The notes under the pieces were generated by a model. It did not search any database and had not been told where the DNA came from. It saw nothing but the letters and a program-made list of their open reading frames with translations. The position numbers and the translations under genes are program-made. Shown here one piece after another: positions 21,485-31,145 of a stretch of DNA of 64,000 bases. The DNA is from an uncultured Pseudomonadales bacterium (lineage in GTDB: Bacteria > Pseudomonadota > Gammaproteobacteria > Pseudomonadales > Cellvibrionaceae): contig CANKXO010000003.1 of assembly GCA_947487765.1 (NCBI GenBank), forward strand, positions 496,001-560,000. The letters run 5' to 3'. Position 1 is the stretch's first letter. Each line of letters starts with the position of its first letter.

Positions 21485-22073
21485 CAAACTGAAGATAAGC
21501 AATGTACTCTATCCCACTATTATTGGCATTATGCTACTAACCGCCGCCTGGCAATGGGGGCAAGCAATTAAAATATACGGTAAAGCACATTTGGCAAAAT
21601 GGTTAATTAGCCAAGCTTGGCAGGACACATTGATCAGCGGCAAAAATACCAAACCATGGCCATGGGCAGATACTTGGCCAGTAGCTAAAATATCGTTTCC
21701 CAATAATGAAGTATTTTATATTCTGGCAGGGGGGGCTGGTAACAGCTTGGCTTTTGGCCCTGGCCACCTAAATAGTACAGCGCTACCCGGAGAAACGGGC
21801 ACTAGTATCGTAGGTGGCCACAGAGATACACATTTCGCCTCTCTGCAAAATATTCAACAGGGCGATAACTTTTCTGTACAAAACAAAAATAAGGAGTGGA
21901 AACACTATTCGACAAATAGTTTTTGGGTGGCAAACAGCGAAACAGAACCGCTATTGTTTGACCCGCAAGAAGAAGCTCTTTACCTCATCACTTGTTATCC
22001 GTTTAATTCACTTGCACCTAATAGTGATAAACGCTTTATCGTTAAAGCTGAAATAACAAACATGGAAATATAA
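21477..22073 (+). CDS. Class GN sortase (marine proteobacterial sortase)
   Basis: 198-residue membrane-anchored cysteine transpeptidase, predicted to cut the neighbouring substrate at its C-terminal motif and join it to an acceptor in the periplasm or inner membrane. N-terminal membrane segment about 11-27, then the sortase barrel with catalytic His in 'GTSIVGGHRDTHF' (H115), Cys in 'LYLITCYPFNSLAPN' (C173) and Arg in 'SDKRFIVKAE' (R186). All three catalytic residues are present. Length and the TCYPF motif fit TIGR03784-type sortases. Overlap with the target gene shows they form one operon and probably a one-sortase, one-substrate pair. Confidence 0.94.
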   Translation: MLNKLKISNVLYPTIIGIMLLTAAWQWGQAIKIYGKAHLAKWLISQAWQDTLISGKNTKPWPWADTWPVAKISFPNNEVFYILAGGAGNSLAFGPGHLNSTALPGETGTSIVGGHRDTHFASLQNIQQGDNFSVQNKNKEWKHYSTNSFWVANSETEPLLFDPQEEALYLITCYPFNSLAPNSDKRFIVKAEITNMEI

Positions 22074-22745
22074 TACACACTAAAAGAGTATATGATTTAA
22101 ATGTATTTCAAATACACATTTCTTACTTACAACAAATAATATTTTCACTCAAATATTACATTACACTAAACAACACCTCGTTATAGAAATATCTTCCTAT
22201 AAACCCATAATAAGCTTTTTAAGAAATAAGCGTTCTAAAAATTATAAATTCACTTAAAATAAGTAATGAAAACTATTGACCATAATCAATAAGCATGTTC
22301 GAATATTCGCCCGCATAGTGCTTAAATATCCAACCCATAGGGGAAAGTCAGTAATAGCAATAATAAAATGCTTATCTGTGTTAACAGGACAAGCAGATAA
22401 TCAGGATAAAAAGCTGTTGTGGAACAGCAAGGTTAGTGAGAGATAACTCCGAACTATATTATTTGAATACATACGCTGGATGTACCCATCAAACATAGTC
22501 TCGATCTATTAACTAACATCAACCACTCAAGGAAGTCCTTCCACTTATTTCGTTACGGCCACTTTATACCTTGTGATAGCAGTATTGGTTTCATGCAAGG
22601 ATGCTGGATTAATATGGAATCTGTCATATAATAACACTAGGTTTCATAGGCACTAGAAGAATATAACAAGAAAATATAGCGTTCAGCGGTTCCCAACTTC
22701 TATATTGGATGAAACCACTGTCGGAACAAAGAGAGGTTAGTTGTA
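22074..22745 (+). promoter_or_regulatory. Long non-coding leader before the binding-protein gene, several possible stem-loops
   Basis: About 670 bases without a convincing gene. Several inverted repeats cluster in 22360-22745: TTATCTG with CAGATAA around 22372-22400, GCTGTT-GTGG-AACAGC at 22413-22428, GGAAG with CTTCC near 22531, and GGTTTCAT (about 22640) with ATGAAACC (about 22709). It could be a structured 5' leader, an attenuator or a small RNA gene. I could not match it to a known riboswitch by eye. Confidence 0.35.
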
Positions 22746-23489
22746 GTGAAAGCACCCTTTATTTTAGGTATTATCTTTAGCATATTACTAAGCATGAATA
22801 CGGCCCATGCCCAAACCGATGGGAAATACCACTTTGTTAGAATCAAAGGACTTTCCGAACAAGTCGTTGGCGGAAGATTATTAACTGAAATCTACAAACG
22901 CGCTGGCATACCCATGGATATCGAGCCAATGACAGGTAGCCGAGCATTGGAAGAAGCTTCGAGCGGCAGAAAAGATGGCGAAACGCTCCGGGTTTATACG
23001 CTAGGAGATAAGTTTCCATCACTTATTCGAGTACCTACCCCTATTTCTGATTTAACCACCCAAGCATTTGGCGTCAGTAAACCTTATGTCGATATCCAGA
23101 CAGCTGACGACCTGAAGAAATACTCTATCGCTATCGTCAGAGGTGTAAGACACACCCTAAACATTACCCAAGGCCTCAAGAATGTTCATGTATTGCCATC
23201 GTCTAATTTATTTGTCGAATTCTTAAGTCGTGGCAGGTCAGATGTAGGCTTAACTGGCCGACTTAATGGCTTATCACTGATCAAAGCCAGCGGCTTAAAA
23301 AATGTTAACGCTGTAGGCAAACCGCTAAAAATTCTACCTCTGTATCATTACATTCATAAGGATCATCAAAAATTAGTGCCACGCATTGATGCTATTATTA
23401 AGAAAATGGTTCAAAGTGGAGAGATGGCTGCTTTAAGGGCACAATACGAACAAGAATACTTGGACTCAATTACCCCAATTAAACGCTAA
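22746..23489 (+). CDS. Periplasmic substrate-binding-like protein (amino-acid ABC receptor fold)
   Basis: 247 residues with a cleavable signal peptide (MKAPFILGIIFSILLSMNTAHAQ) and the SBP_bac_3-like pattern: 'LLTEIYKRAGIPMDIEPMTGSRALEEASSGRKDG' style N-lobe and 'DLKKYSIAIVRG' hinge. The start is GTG with GAGAGG 9-14 bases upstream. No ABC permease or ATPase is adjacent; instead the next gene is a HAMP membrane protein 72 bases downstream. This suggests a stand-alone periplasmic receptor that passes its ligand state to a membrane partner, which is inference. Ligand unknown. Confidence 0.75.
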   Translation: MKAPFILGIIFSILLSMNTAHAQTDGKYHFVRIKGLSEQVVGGRLLTEIYKRAGIPMDIEPMTGSRALEEASSGRKDGETLRVYTLGDKFPSLIRVPTPISDLTTQAFGVSKPYVDIQTADDLKKYSIAIVRGVRHTLNITQGLKNVHVLPSSNLFVEFLSRGRSDVGLTGRLNGLSLIKASGLKNVNAVGKPLKILPLYHYIHKDHQKLVPRIDAIIKKMVQSGEMAALRAQYEQEYLDSITPIKR

Positions 23490-23561
23490 ACAGAAATATA
23501 GAAACCTATAGAACAATTCACAGCAAACTTAAAAACATTGGATTAAACAGTAAGGTGACAA

Positions 23562-24473
23562 ATGAACAATCTAAAAGACATTAAATGGTACTCGACAGTC
23601 AAAATGAAAATGACTACCTCGTTGATTTTGACAATGACAGTCGTGACCATCATTGCTGGTTTATTATCCTACAACTACATTAAAACGTTTGAGACTAATA
23701 ACCTAACAGAGTTCGCAAACATCTCTGCGGACCGGTTATCCAAGAGTCTCCAGACACCAATGTGGAATATTGACCGTGAGCTCGTTGAAGAGCTTCTCGA
23801 TACCGAGATGAGTGAAAAAACCATTGTTGGCATCGTTGTTACTGATGAAGGTAGCAAAGGTGTATTTTCATCGAAAGGTCGAGAGCAATCGGGCCAAGTC
23901 ATCGACTACAAAGGCTCGTTTAGCAATGAACATATCCGCGTTAACCGCAATATTGTTCGCGATGGCAAAAACATTGGCTCCATCGATATGTATTTTACTC
24001 AAGAATATCTCAATGAAGTCTTAACGCGCTTTGCCTATGGTACTGTTGCGCTTGTATTGATATTGGCTGCTGCGATATTCCTATTGATGAATATATTGTT
24101 AAATCGAATCGTGATCAAACCATTACTGGAACTTGCAGATACTGCTGATGCAATCAGTCTCGGAAAACTTAATCAAGCTTTTGACATTTCATCAAATGAC
24201 GAAATTGGTTATCTGGCAGAATCATTTAAGAAGATGCAGGTTAGCTTACGTATTGCAATGAATCGCTTATCCGAGCCCACAGAAGCTCCAGCACCAGCCA
24301 ACAAGTCAACGTTCAGCGCACAGGTATTACAAGCATTTTCACAAGAGATCAAAGCTGCAGGACGTATGCCATCACTTAACAGCATATTTAAAGTAGCATC
24401 ATCATCGAACACTGTTCCTGATGACCTAATCTCTGTTGCTTGGAAAGAGTGGAACCAACAGCAAGGCCGATAA
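23562..24473 (+). CDS. Membrane protein with periplasmic sensor domain and HAMP linker, no recognised output domain
   Basis: 303 residues. Membrane segments about 14-36 and 156-180 bracket a periplasmic domain of about 120 residues ('PMWNIDRELVEELLDTEMS' resembles single-Cache/LapD-like sensor modules). A HAMP domain follows at about 181-235 ('VIKPLLELADTADAISLGKL'). The remaining 65 residues, Ser/Pro/Ala-rich then 'VPDDLISVAWKEWNQQQGR', match no kinase, GGDEF, EAL or chemoreceptor domain that I recognise. AAGGTGA lies 5 bases before the ATG. It may act by direct protein contact with a partner encoded elsewhere. Its partner in sensing is probably the binding protein encoded just upstream. Confidence 0.75.
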   Translation: MNNLKDIKWYSTVKMKMTTSLILTMTVVTIIAGLLSYNYIKTFETNNLTEFANISADRLSKSLQTPMWNIDRELVEELLDTEMSEKTIVGIVVTDEGSKGVFSSKGREQSGQVIDYKGSFSNEHIRVNRNIVRDGKNIGSIDMYFTQEYLNEVLTRFAYGTVALVLILAAAIFLLMNILLNRIVIKPLLELADTADAISLGKLNQAFDISSNDEIGYLAESFKKMQVSLRIAMNRLSEPTEAPAPANKSTFSAQVLQAFSQEIKAAGRMPSLNSIFKVASSSNTVPDDLISVAWKEWNQQQGR

Positions 24474-24546
24474 TCAGCAAGCTGTTACTCTGAATGCATT
24501 CTTGCCGCAATTTATCCCACACCTTACAAATTGCGGTAAGAAAAAA

Positions 24547-24566
24547 GCCTGGCATCACTGCCAGGC
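24547..24566 (-). terminator. Rho-independent terminator of pdsO
   Basis: Perfect stem GCCTGGCA / TGCCAGGC around TCAC. On the minus strand it is followed by a run of six T, so it ends pdsO transcription; the plus side has no T-run, so it serves the HAMP gene poorly. Confidence 0.85.
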
Positions 24567-24667
24567 AAGCATGAAAAGATAACAGCACTTAACCATATAA
24601 AAAATCGTCCCTGATAACACATCTCCATACCTCCTTATCCATAATTAAAAAATCCATTTACTTCCCT

Positions 24668-25411
24668 TTAGAATTTATCAACAACTGCAACACCATTTTT
24701 TTGATCATAAACCTCAACCGTTACTTTACGATCTAAGGCATACGCATCAAGATCTCCTTTCGTCGACTGTGACTGATCCGCGCCATAGTAACGTCGCTCA
24801 ATACGACTGGTATCTATACCACGCTTTTCTAATGCATGCTGAACATTGATAGCGCGATACATCGATAGCACATTGTTATATTCATCTGTCCCACGTGGAT
24901 CAGCATAGCCATGCAACCTAACACTCAATTCCGAATTACGCGTTAAAAATTCTGCCAATTCATCCAAGCGCTTTTCTGTTTGCGGATTCAAACCATCATC
25001 CCCCGTATGAAACAATAATTGAAATTCAAGATTTGTCATCGCAACTTCGTTAAGCTGTTGCTGGTGCTGTCTCGACGCATGCAGTTGATCTTGTAACATC
25101 GATACTTTTGCCTGCAGCTCCACTAAATCAGCGTTGCTCTGTTCAACTTCTAACACCACCGTATCGTATTGATCTGCTTTATCTAATTCGGATCCCAGCA
25201 ATGCGCCACTAGCACCACCGACCATAAAGCCAATCGGCCCGGCCAAAAGACCACCAACAATACTCGCTGCACCGAATGTCATTCCACCTTTAAGTGTCTT
25301 AATTTCTGCTGTATTTTCATAAGCAGAAAAACCATCATCATCTGCATAGCCTGACATCGACGCCATACTTACCGCTAAAGCCACACCACTTGCCAATAAT
25401 GTTTTCTTCAT
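24668..25411 (-). CDS. pdsO: Sortase-associated OmpA-like protein PdsO
   Basis: 247 residues. Signal peptide ending near residue 23 (SGYA), a glycine-zipper hydrophobic region about 45-75 ('GGLLAGPIGFMVGGASGALLG'-like), a short coiled-coil stretch about 85-120, and a C-terminal OmpA/peptidoglycan-binding domain with 'LHGYADPRGTDEYNNVLSMYR' and 'RRYYGADQS'. This is the layout of the OmpA-like protein linked to class GN sortases. It may tether the outer membrane or surface-bound sortase product to the cell wall. It lies convergent to the HAMP gene, about 2.6 kb from the sortase, rather than right next to it. Confidence 0.88.
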   Translation of the reverse strand: MKKTLLASGVALAVSMASMSGYADDDGFSAYENTAEIKTLKGGMTFGAASIVGGLLAGPIGFMVGGASGALLGSELDKADQYDTVVLEVEQSNADLVELQAKVSMLQDQLHASRQHQQQLNEVAMTNLEFQLLFHTGDDGLNPQTEKRLDELAEFLTRNSELSVRLHGYADPRGTDEYNNVLSMYRAINVQHALEKRGIDTSRIERRYYGADQSQSTKGDLDAYALDRKVTVEVYDQKNGVAVVDKF

Positions 25412-25799
25412 TGTCTTATCCTCATGATTTGTGATTGTGAGGACTGGATAGTTGAATGCCCTCGCTCAAGATCTATTAAACAAAAGAAAGTCGACTTTTT
25501 AGAGGATCAAAAAAGGTGAATAACAAAGGAATTATGGCGAAATATGACAGAGCAGACTGACACTGAAAAGACTAATGTAGGCAGAAAATAAACGGGAATA
25601 ATAGAGCCGCCAACTAAAAATATTAAGATGACTATCTATTAAGAGAAAAGTTACAGATTGAGGAAGTAGAAAATATCTTTAATGAACATACTGGCTAATC
25701 TTTATTTATAAATGCATTGCTGGTCAATTTTTGAATCAACAACTCGCAAATAAAGATTAGCCTTTAAAACGACAAGCGCTACCGCTACAGTAAGAAAGT
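25412..25799. other. Intergenic region pdsO-typA
   Basis: About 390 AT-rich bases. It should hold the pdsO promoter on the minus strand and the end of the typA transcript. No gene, clear operator or strong hairpin seen. Confidence 0.5.
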
Positions 25800-27608
25800 T
25801 TATTTCTTCGCGCGCTTACGCTCGTTTTCGGTCAATAGCTTTTTACGAATACGAATATGATTTGGCGTTACTTCAACCAACTCATCATCTTCAATAAACT
25901 CCAAGGCTTGCTCAAGCGTATGAATAATAGGAGGAGAAAGCGTTAAGGCTTCGTCTGTTCCCGATGCACGAACGTTGGTTAGTTGCTTACCCTTAATTGG
26001 ATTAACAGCCAAGTCATTATCACGAGAATGAATGCCAATCACCTGCCCTTCATACACATCAACCGCATGCCCCAAAAATAGACGGCCACGACTTTGCAAA
26101 TTGAAGAGAGAATACGCAGCTGTCTTACCTTTCAGCATACTCACCAAAACGCCATTCTGGCGAGACTTCACTTCGCCATCTTTCACAGGACCGTAATGAT
26201 CGAATACACTGGTCATAATGCCCGAGCCTGACGTCAATGTCATAAATAATCCACGGAAACCAATTAAACCTCTAGAAGGCACAATAAACTCCAACTTCAC
26301 ACGGCCTTTACCGTCTGGTTCCATATTGGTCATTTCGGCCTTACGTAAACCAAACTCTTCCATTACCGAACCCTGATGCGGCTCTTCAACATCAATGACA
26401 ACCTGTTCAAATGGTTCGTGAATTTGACCATTCACTTCTCTTTGCACAACTTCTGGGCGCGATACACCCATTTCAAAGCCTTCACGCCTCATAGTTTCGA
26501 TCAGTACGGACAAATGTAGCTCGCCACGACCAGAGACTTTAAACTTATCAGGGGTGTCACCGGGTTCTACACGTAGTGCTACGTTATGAATAAGCTCTTG
26601 ATCTAAACGCTCACGAATATTTCGAGTTGTAACAAACTTACCATCCTGCCCTGCAAACGGTGAATCGTTAACAATAAAGGTCATGCTAACAGTAGGCTCA
26701 TCAACCGTTAATGCAGGCAATGCTTCGACATGATCAGGGTCACACAATGTATCGGAAATACTGAGGCCATCAATACCATTAATACAAACGATATCGCCTG
26801 CTTTTGCTTCTTCAACATCAACACGATCAAGGCCAAGATAGCCTTTCACATTAAGCACTTTACCTTTGCGTTCTTTACCGCTAGAAGAATGAATCACCAC
26901 TTGCTGATTTGATTTTAAGCGGCCACGAACAATGCGGCCTATACCAATAACACCCACATAGCTATCATAATCCAAAGCAGATATCTGCATCTGCAAAGTA
27001 CCGTTAGGATCAACATCTGGTGATGGCACTTTTTCAGTGATCATTTCAAACAATGGCGTCATATCATCTGCTAGCTCATCGGCATCCAAGCCAGCAATAC
27101 CATTCAGAGCAGAAGCATAGATAATAGGGAAATCTAACTGCTCATCAGTCGCACCTAGACGATCAAACAGGTCAAATACTTGATCGACAACCCAGTCCGG
27201 ACGAGCACCCGGGCGATCAACTTTATTAACAACCACGATAGGCTTCAACCCACGTTCAAAGGCTTTTGATGTCACGAAACGTGTTTGTGGCATTGGGCCA
27301 TCGACCGCATCAACCAGTAGCAAGACTGAATCAACCATCGAAAGAACCCGCTCAACTTCACCACCGAAGTCGGCGTGTCCCGGTGTATCCACAATGTTGA
27401 TGTGGTAGTCGTTCCACTCAATTGCCGTATTTTTAGCGAGAATAGTAATACCACGCTCTTTCTCTTGATCATTGGAGTCCATCACTCGTTCAGCACCCTG
27501 ATCTTTACGATCCAGCGTACCCGATTGACTCAGGAGTTTATCAACAAGGGTCGTTTTGCCATGGTCAACGTGCGCGATAATGGCGATATTACGAAGTTTC
27601 TCAATCAC
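25800..27608 (-). CDS. typA: Ribosome-dependent GTPase TypA/BipA
   Basis: Translational GTPase that helps 50S assembly and growth under stress and cold. About 602 residues, close to the usual 605. G1 '[15 protein letters not shown]', G2 'RGITI', G3 'DTPGHADF', G4 'NKVDRPGA', then EF-G-like domains and the BipA-specific C-terminus ending '[15 protein letters not shown]'. The family starts [18 protein letters not shown]; the corresponding codon here is GTG at 27608, preferred to an in-frame TTG at 27620. Monocistronic by appearance. Confidence 0.96.
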   Translation of the reverse strand: MIEKLRNIAIIAHVDHGKTTLVDKLLSQSGTLDRKDQGAERVMDSNDQEKERGITILAKNTAIEWNDYHINIVDTPGHADFGGEVERVLSMVDSVLLLVDAVDGPMPQTRFVTSKAFERGLKPIVVVNKVDRPGARPDWVVDQVFDLFDRLGATDEQLDFPIIYASALNGIAGLDADELADDMTPLFEMITEKVPSPDVDPNGTLQMQISALDYDSYVGVIGIGRIVRGRLKSNQQVVIHSSSGKERKGKVLNVKGYLGLDRVDVEEAKAGDIVCINGIDGLSISDTLCDPDHVEALPALTVDEPTVSMTFIVNDSPFAGQDGKFVTTRNIRERLDQELIHNVALRVEPGDTPDKFKVSGRGELHLSVLIETMRREGFEMGVSRPEVVQREVNGQIHEPFEQVVIDVEEPHQGSVMEEFGLRKAEMTNMEPDGKGRVKLEFIVPSRGLIGFRGLFMTLTSGSGIMTSVFDHYGPVKDGEVKSRQNGVLVSMLKGKTAAYSLFNLQSRGRLFLGHAVDVYEGQVIGIHSRDNDLAVNPIKGKQLTNVRASGTDEALTLSPPIIHTLEQALEFIEDDELVEVTPNHIRIRKKLLTENERKRAKK

Positions 27609-27894
27609 AGGAGGTTCCAACTACAGAAGGGGGTCTAATTTGAAGGCGCGAATTATACGGGTGAATCGAGGGAAGTTATAGGTAAATTTTCAAATATTGC
27701 GCTAAAAATTGCTTTTCTAACAGTAAATATACAGAAAAATTACCTATCATTAGCACATTTCAATTCAAGCACTATACTTTCGAATAATAGTTATAACACT
27801 CATAAATGTGACGTAGTTCATAATAAAATAGTCTATCGCGTCACAAAAAAGACTGCTAAGCTTAAAAAAACATCAACACACTAATTATCAGGCA

Positions 27895-28107
27895 ATGTTT
27901 AACTCTATTATTATGTTACGTATCGAACTCGCTATTATTCTTACTTGCACCACCGGATTAATCGTCGCTGGTCTTCAGGGCGTTTTTATTGAATCAGTCT
28001 ATATTCGCCCACTACAATTCCTTACCATTGCTCTCTTATTTATCGCCATTGCGGTTTATCTGAGGCTTTTGTCATTGAAATCGCAAAGTATAGATAGCAA
28101 CGATTAA
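27895..28107 (+). CDS. Small two-helix membrane protein, hypothetical
   Basis: 70 residues with two predicted membrane segments (about 8-28 and 38-58) and a polar tail 'SLKSQSIDSND'. AGG lies about 5 bases before the ATG; an internal ATG at codon 7 is an alternative start. I do not recognise the family. It stands between divergent typA and the convergent 28133 gene. It could be real because composition and topology are reasonable, but there is no outside support. Confidence 0.45.
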   Translation: MFNSIIMLRIELAIILTCTTGLIVAGLQGVFIESVYIRPLQFLTIALLFIAIAVYLRLLSLKSQSIDSND

Positions 28108-28132
28108 ATCCAACAAATTCAATATCGAACCT

Positions 28133-28618
28133 CTAAAGCCCGATCGCATTGCCCTGTGATCGTCGTCCGGCTTTGGGGGCATACTCTTTTTCTTCAAACA
28201 GCTCCATTCGCTTAATGCGACCACCAGCCGAGACAAAGCAGTTTATATAAAACTTATTAACACCCGTACTGCGACTGGCATCACGATACATATTCATTTC
28301 GTAATATAATTTATAGCCACCCCTTTTATCATCAGAGTGGCTAGAAAGGTCATCCAGCACAAACATTTGCATTAATTCTCCGTGCTCGGCCTGCAATTCC
28401 TGATCACAAATAAATTGCGCATCAGTCATCGAATTCACAGGGCCATGTTCGTCTGGATAGATATCAATAATGCCGGTGGCCATTAAAGCAGTCACTACCG
28501 AAGTGGTCATCAAAATAAGCAGTAACAGGATAAGGCCAATAACCTGCCACTGCACATTTAATCGTTTTTTCGCTGGCGCTTCTTCTGCATCAGGGGAATT
28601 GTCTTCGGTATCGTCCAT
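28133..28618 (-). CDS. Hypothetical single-pass membrane protein
   Basis: About 161 residues: acidic N-terminus 'MDDTEDNSPDAEEAPAKKR', one long hydrophobic helix about 24-50, then a soluble domain of about 110 residues with two Cys ('FICDQELQAEHG' and 'YINCFVSAGG') that could form a periplasmic disulfide. The ATG at 28618 is chosen over a GTG three codons upstream; neither has a strong ribosome site. No known domain recognised. Read toward the same side as the DUF501 gene upstream, about 95 bases away. Confidence 0.65.
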   Translation of the reverse strand: MDDTEDNSPDAEEAPAKKRLNVQWQVIGLILLLLILMTTSVVTALMATGIIDIYPDEHGPVNSMTDAQFICDQELQAEHGELMQMFVLDDLSSHSDDKRGGYKLYYEMNMYRDASRSTGVNKFYINCFVSAGGRIKRMELFEEKEYAPKAGRRSQGNAIGL

Positions 28619-28714
28619 AGCGATCACTACTATTAAATAAAGTTATCTCATTATTAATAGTGTAGATGCAATATCACCATTTATCAGGGGGGAGCTAGAT
28701 TATCAGACAGACGC

Positions 28715-29248
28715 TCAAGAGAGATGATTAAAGTGCTTATTCTCGCCCTGCCAATACTCATCGACCAATGCACCTACCGTATTCGCAACAACCAAGTGAG
28801 CCGCATAATAGGTATGCAAACAGCGAATACGACTGAAATTTTCGATTCCACCGATACCTCGACGCTGGAACACAGCCGTATAACCTAATTGCTCAACTTC
28901 CGCTTTTTGCTCAGAAGTCATCAACTGGTCACGTAGGGCAATATAGGCTTGATGGTCACTATTCATTGATTCCTGCAAAGCGTCTGATTGATCAATCCGT
29001 TCCTGAAATTGCGCGATCACACCACGCGCTTCAAGCTGGTCAATGGCATAATTTAAGCGTTTATCGACCAACCAAAACAATGTTGGGAAAGGCTTTTTAT
29101 CGACCAACGGTGAAACCTGGATCACCGCGGGCGACCCTTTTGTATCACGCACAGAGATTGCTGTTAAGCCTCGTGGCGACCGTCCCAAAAGACACTTAAC
29201 AGCCTCGTAGTCGACTTCACTGATGACAGTAGATGTAGATTCACTCAT
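28715..29248 (-). CDS. DUF501 domain protein
   Basis: 177 residues carrying the DUF501 hallmarks: 'VKCLLGRSPRGLTAISVRD', 'KPFPTLFWLVDKRLN' and 'GIGGIENFSRIRCLHTYYAAHLV'. No signal peptide or membrane segment, so cytoplasmic. Function is unknown in every organism I know of, although the gene often lies near ppx or eno in actinobacteria. It is divergent from glnA, with the nitrogen-regulated promoter region between them. Confidence 0.85.
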   Translation of the reverse strand: MSESTSTVISEVDYEAVKCLLGRSPRGLTAISVRDTKGSPAVIQVSPLVDKKPFPTLFWLVDKRLNYAIDQLEARGVIAQFQERIDQSDALQESMNSDHQAYIALRDQLMTSEQKAEVEQLGYTAVFQRRGIGGIENFSRIRCLHTYYAAHLVVANTVGALVDEYWQGENKHFNHLS

Positions 29249-29423
29249 AACATTCTAAATAAAATAGCGATAGGGTAAAAACCGCGCATCTTAACACATC
29301 GCGCTTTTGTTCAAGACGATGTAAACTACCCCGCTCGCGTAATGCATTAAGTAATATGCATACCATAGAATAATTATATTGTTGAGTTAATACCCCCCCA
29401 GTTTGGGGCATCGATCACCTGAA

Positions 29424-29502
29424 AGCACCAAAAAAGTGCAGATTAATATTTTTTGCACCACTATAGAGCATTTAGTTTTATCGTTTGCACCGCCTTGGCC
29501 AG
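29424..29502 (+). promoter_or_regulatory. NtrC enhancer sites upstream of glnA
   Basis: Two 17-bp matches to the NtrC consensus TGCACC-n5-GGTGCA: AGCACCAAAAAAGTGCA at 29424-29440 and TGCACCACTATAGAGCA at 29454-29470, with centres 30 bp (about three turns) apart. A weaker third site, TGCACCGCCTTGGCCAG, lies at 29486-29502. They are 75-130 bp upstream of the sigma-54 promoter, a normal enhancer distance. Confidence 0.75.
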
Positions 29503-29544
29503 CCAATGTCCTGTCATTGCTATCATTATCCCATCAATATTCAT

Positions 29545-29562
29545 TTGGTATAGTTTTTGCTA
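29545..29562 (+). promoter_or_regulatory. Sigma-54 (-24/-12) promoter of glnA
   Basis: TTTGGTATAGTTTTTGCT has GG at 29547-29548 and GC at 29559-29560, exactly 12 bases apart as sigma-54 requires, though the -24 box lacks the usual CAC. Start of transcription would be near 29572, giving a leader of about 97 bases. Confidence 0.65.
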
Positions 29563-29668
29563 TATTGCGTGAATCTGGGGCAACTCATAGTTAGAAATAT
29601 TCATTGAATAAAACCAGCATGAATAAACATGCTAAAACATTAGCGACAAGCCATTTCGGAGGACTAAT

Positions 29669-31075
29669 ATGTCGGCAAACACTCTTGGCCTAATTACAGA
29701 CAGCGAAGCAAAATGGGTAGACCTACGCTTCACAGATACCAAAGGTAAAGAACAGCACGTTAGCATTCCTGTTGGGGAAGTTGACGAGAGCTTTTTCGAA
29801 GACGGTAAAATGTTCGACGGTTCTTCGATTGCAGGCTGGAAAGGCATTAACGAATCAGACATGATCCTAATGCCAGACGATAGCACTGCTATTTTAGACC
29901 CATTTACTGATGAACCTACTGTTATTATTCGCTGTAGCATCGTCGAACCAACGACCGGTGAAGGCTACAACCGTGACCCTCGCTCTATCGCACAACGTGC
30001 TGAAGCCTACTTAGCATCAACAGGCTTAGGTGATGAAGCATTCTTTGGCCCAGAGCCAGAATTCTTTGTATTTGATGATGTTAAGTGGAGCTCAGATATG
30101 TCTGGCGCTTCTTACAAAATCAACTCTGAAGAAGCTGCATGGTCATCAAACAAAAGCTTTGCTGATGGCAACATGGGGCACCGCCCTGGCGTTAAAGGTG
30201 GTTACTTCCCAGTTCCTCCAGTCGATTCTCTACACGATATTCGTGCGGCTATGTGTGGCGCGATGGAAGCCATGGGCCTTTACATCGAAGTACATCACCA
30301 CGAAGTCGGTACTGCTGGCCAGTGTGAAATCGGCGTTGGCGCAAACACCTTGACCAAAAAAGCAGACGAAGTGCAAATCCTTAAGTACTGCGTACACAAC
30401 GTTGCTCACGCTTATGGTAAAACAGCGACCTTTATGCCAAAACCATTAGTGGGCGATAACGGTAGCGGCATGCACGTTCACCAATCATTTGTTAAAGATG
30501 GTGTCAACCAATTCGCAGGTGATGTTTATGCCGGCCTAAGTGAAACTGCATTGTTCTACATTGGCGGCATCATCAAGCACGCTAAAGCATTGAATGCTTT
30601 CTGTAACGCATCAACCAACTCTTACAAGCGTTTGGTTCCTGGTTTCGAAGCACCGGTTATTTTGGCTTACTCTGCACGTAACCGTTCTGCATCAATTCGT
30701 ATTCCTTATGTGACTTCGCCAAAAGGCAAGCGTATTGAAACTCGTTTCCCTGACCCAACCGCTAACCCATACTTGGCATTCGCTGCCTTGTTAATGGCTG
30801 GCCTAGACGGCGTACAAAACAAAATTCACCCTGGCGATTCTGCAGATAAAGATTTGTATGACCTACCTCCAGAAGAATTGGCTGAGTACCCAACCGTTTG
30901 TGCAACATTTGAAGAAGCATTGACTGCACTAGATGCAGACCGTGAATTCTTAACGGCTGGCGGCGTGTTCGATAACGATATGATCGATGCTTACATCGAA
31001 CTGAAGAAAGAAGAAATCGAAACATTGAACATGACAACTCACCCAGTTGAGTTTGAAATGTACTATAGCTGCTAA
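29669..31075 (+). CDS. glnA: Glutamine synthetase type I
   Basis: Makes glutamine from glutamate, ammonia and ATP; the main ammonium-assimilating enzyme. 468 residues, as in E. coli (469). Seen: '[17 protein letters not shown]', '[14 protein letters not shown]', '[10 protein letters not shown]', '[11 protein letters not shown]' and the adenylylation loop '[10 protein letters not shown]' with Tyr397 at the E. coli position, so control by GlnE is expected. GGAGG lies 8 bases before the ATG. Upstream NtrC sites and a sigma-54 promoter indicate nitrogen control. In enterics ntrBC follows directly; here they are separated by 14 kb of accessory genes. Confidence 0.98.
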   Translation: MSANTLGLITDSEAKWVDLRFTDTKGKEQHVSIPVGEVDESFFEDGKMFDGSSIAGWKGINESDMILMPDDSTAILDPFTDEPTVIIRCSIVEPTTGEGYNRDPRSIAQRAEAYLASTGLGDEAFFGPEPEFFVFDDVKWSSDMSGASYKINSEEAAWSSNKSFADGNMGHRPGVKGGYFPVPPVDSLHDIRAAMCGAMEAMGLYIEVHHHEVGTAGQCEIGVGANTLTKKADEVQILKYCVHNVAHAYGKTATFMPKPLVGDNGSGMHVHQSFVKDGVNQFAGDVYAGLSETALFYIGGIIKHAKALNAFCNASTNSYKRLVPGFEAPVILAYSARNRSASIRIPYVTSPKGKRIETRFPDPTANPYLAFAALLMAGLDGVQNKIHPGDSADKDLYDLPPEELAEYPTVCATFEEALTALDADREFLTAGGVFDNDMIDAYIELKKEEIETLNMTTHPVEFEMYYSC

Positions 31076-31104
31076 TTTAAGAGCTTTTTCTTTTTTAGAA
31101 AAAC

Positions 31105-31130
31105 AAAACCCCGCATAAGCGGGGTTTTTT
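31105..31130 (+). terminator. Terminator of glnA (bidirectional)
   Basis: Stem AAAACCCCGC / GCGGGGTTTT around ATAA, with T-runs on either strand. It ends glnA and, on the minus strand, the helical-repeat gene of cassette 1. A copy is present at 35454-35480. Confidence 0.92.
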
Positions 31131-31145
31131 ATGACAATAAAAATA

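Noticed and set aside
29392-29408. Run of C then GGGG upstream of glnA as a hairpin or riboswitch
   Set aside because: Five-base stem only, upstream of the NtrC sites and not transcribed from the predicted promoter.
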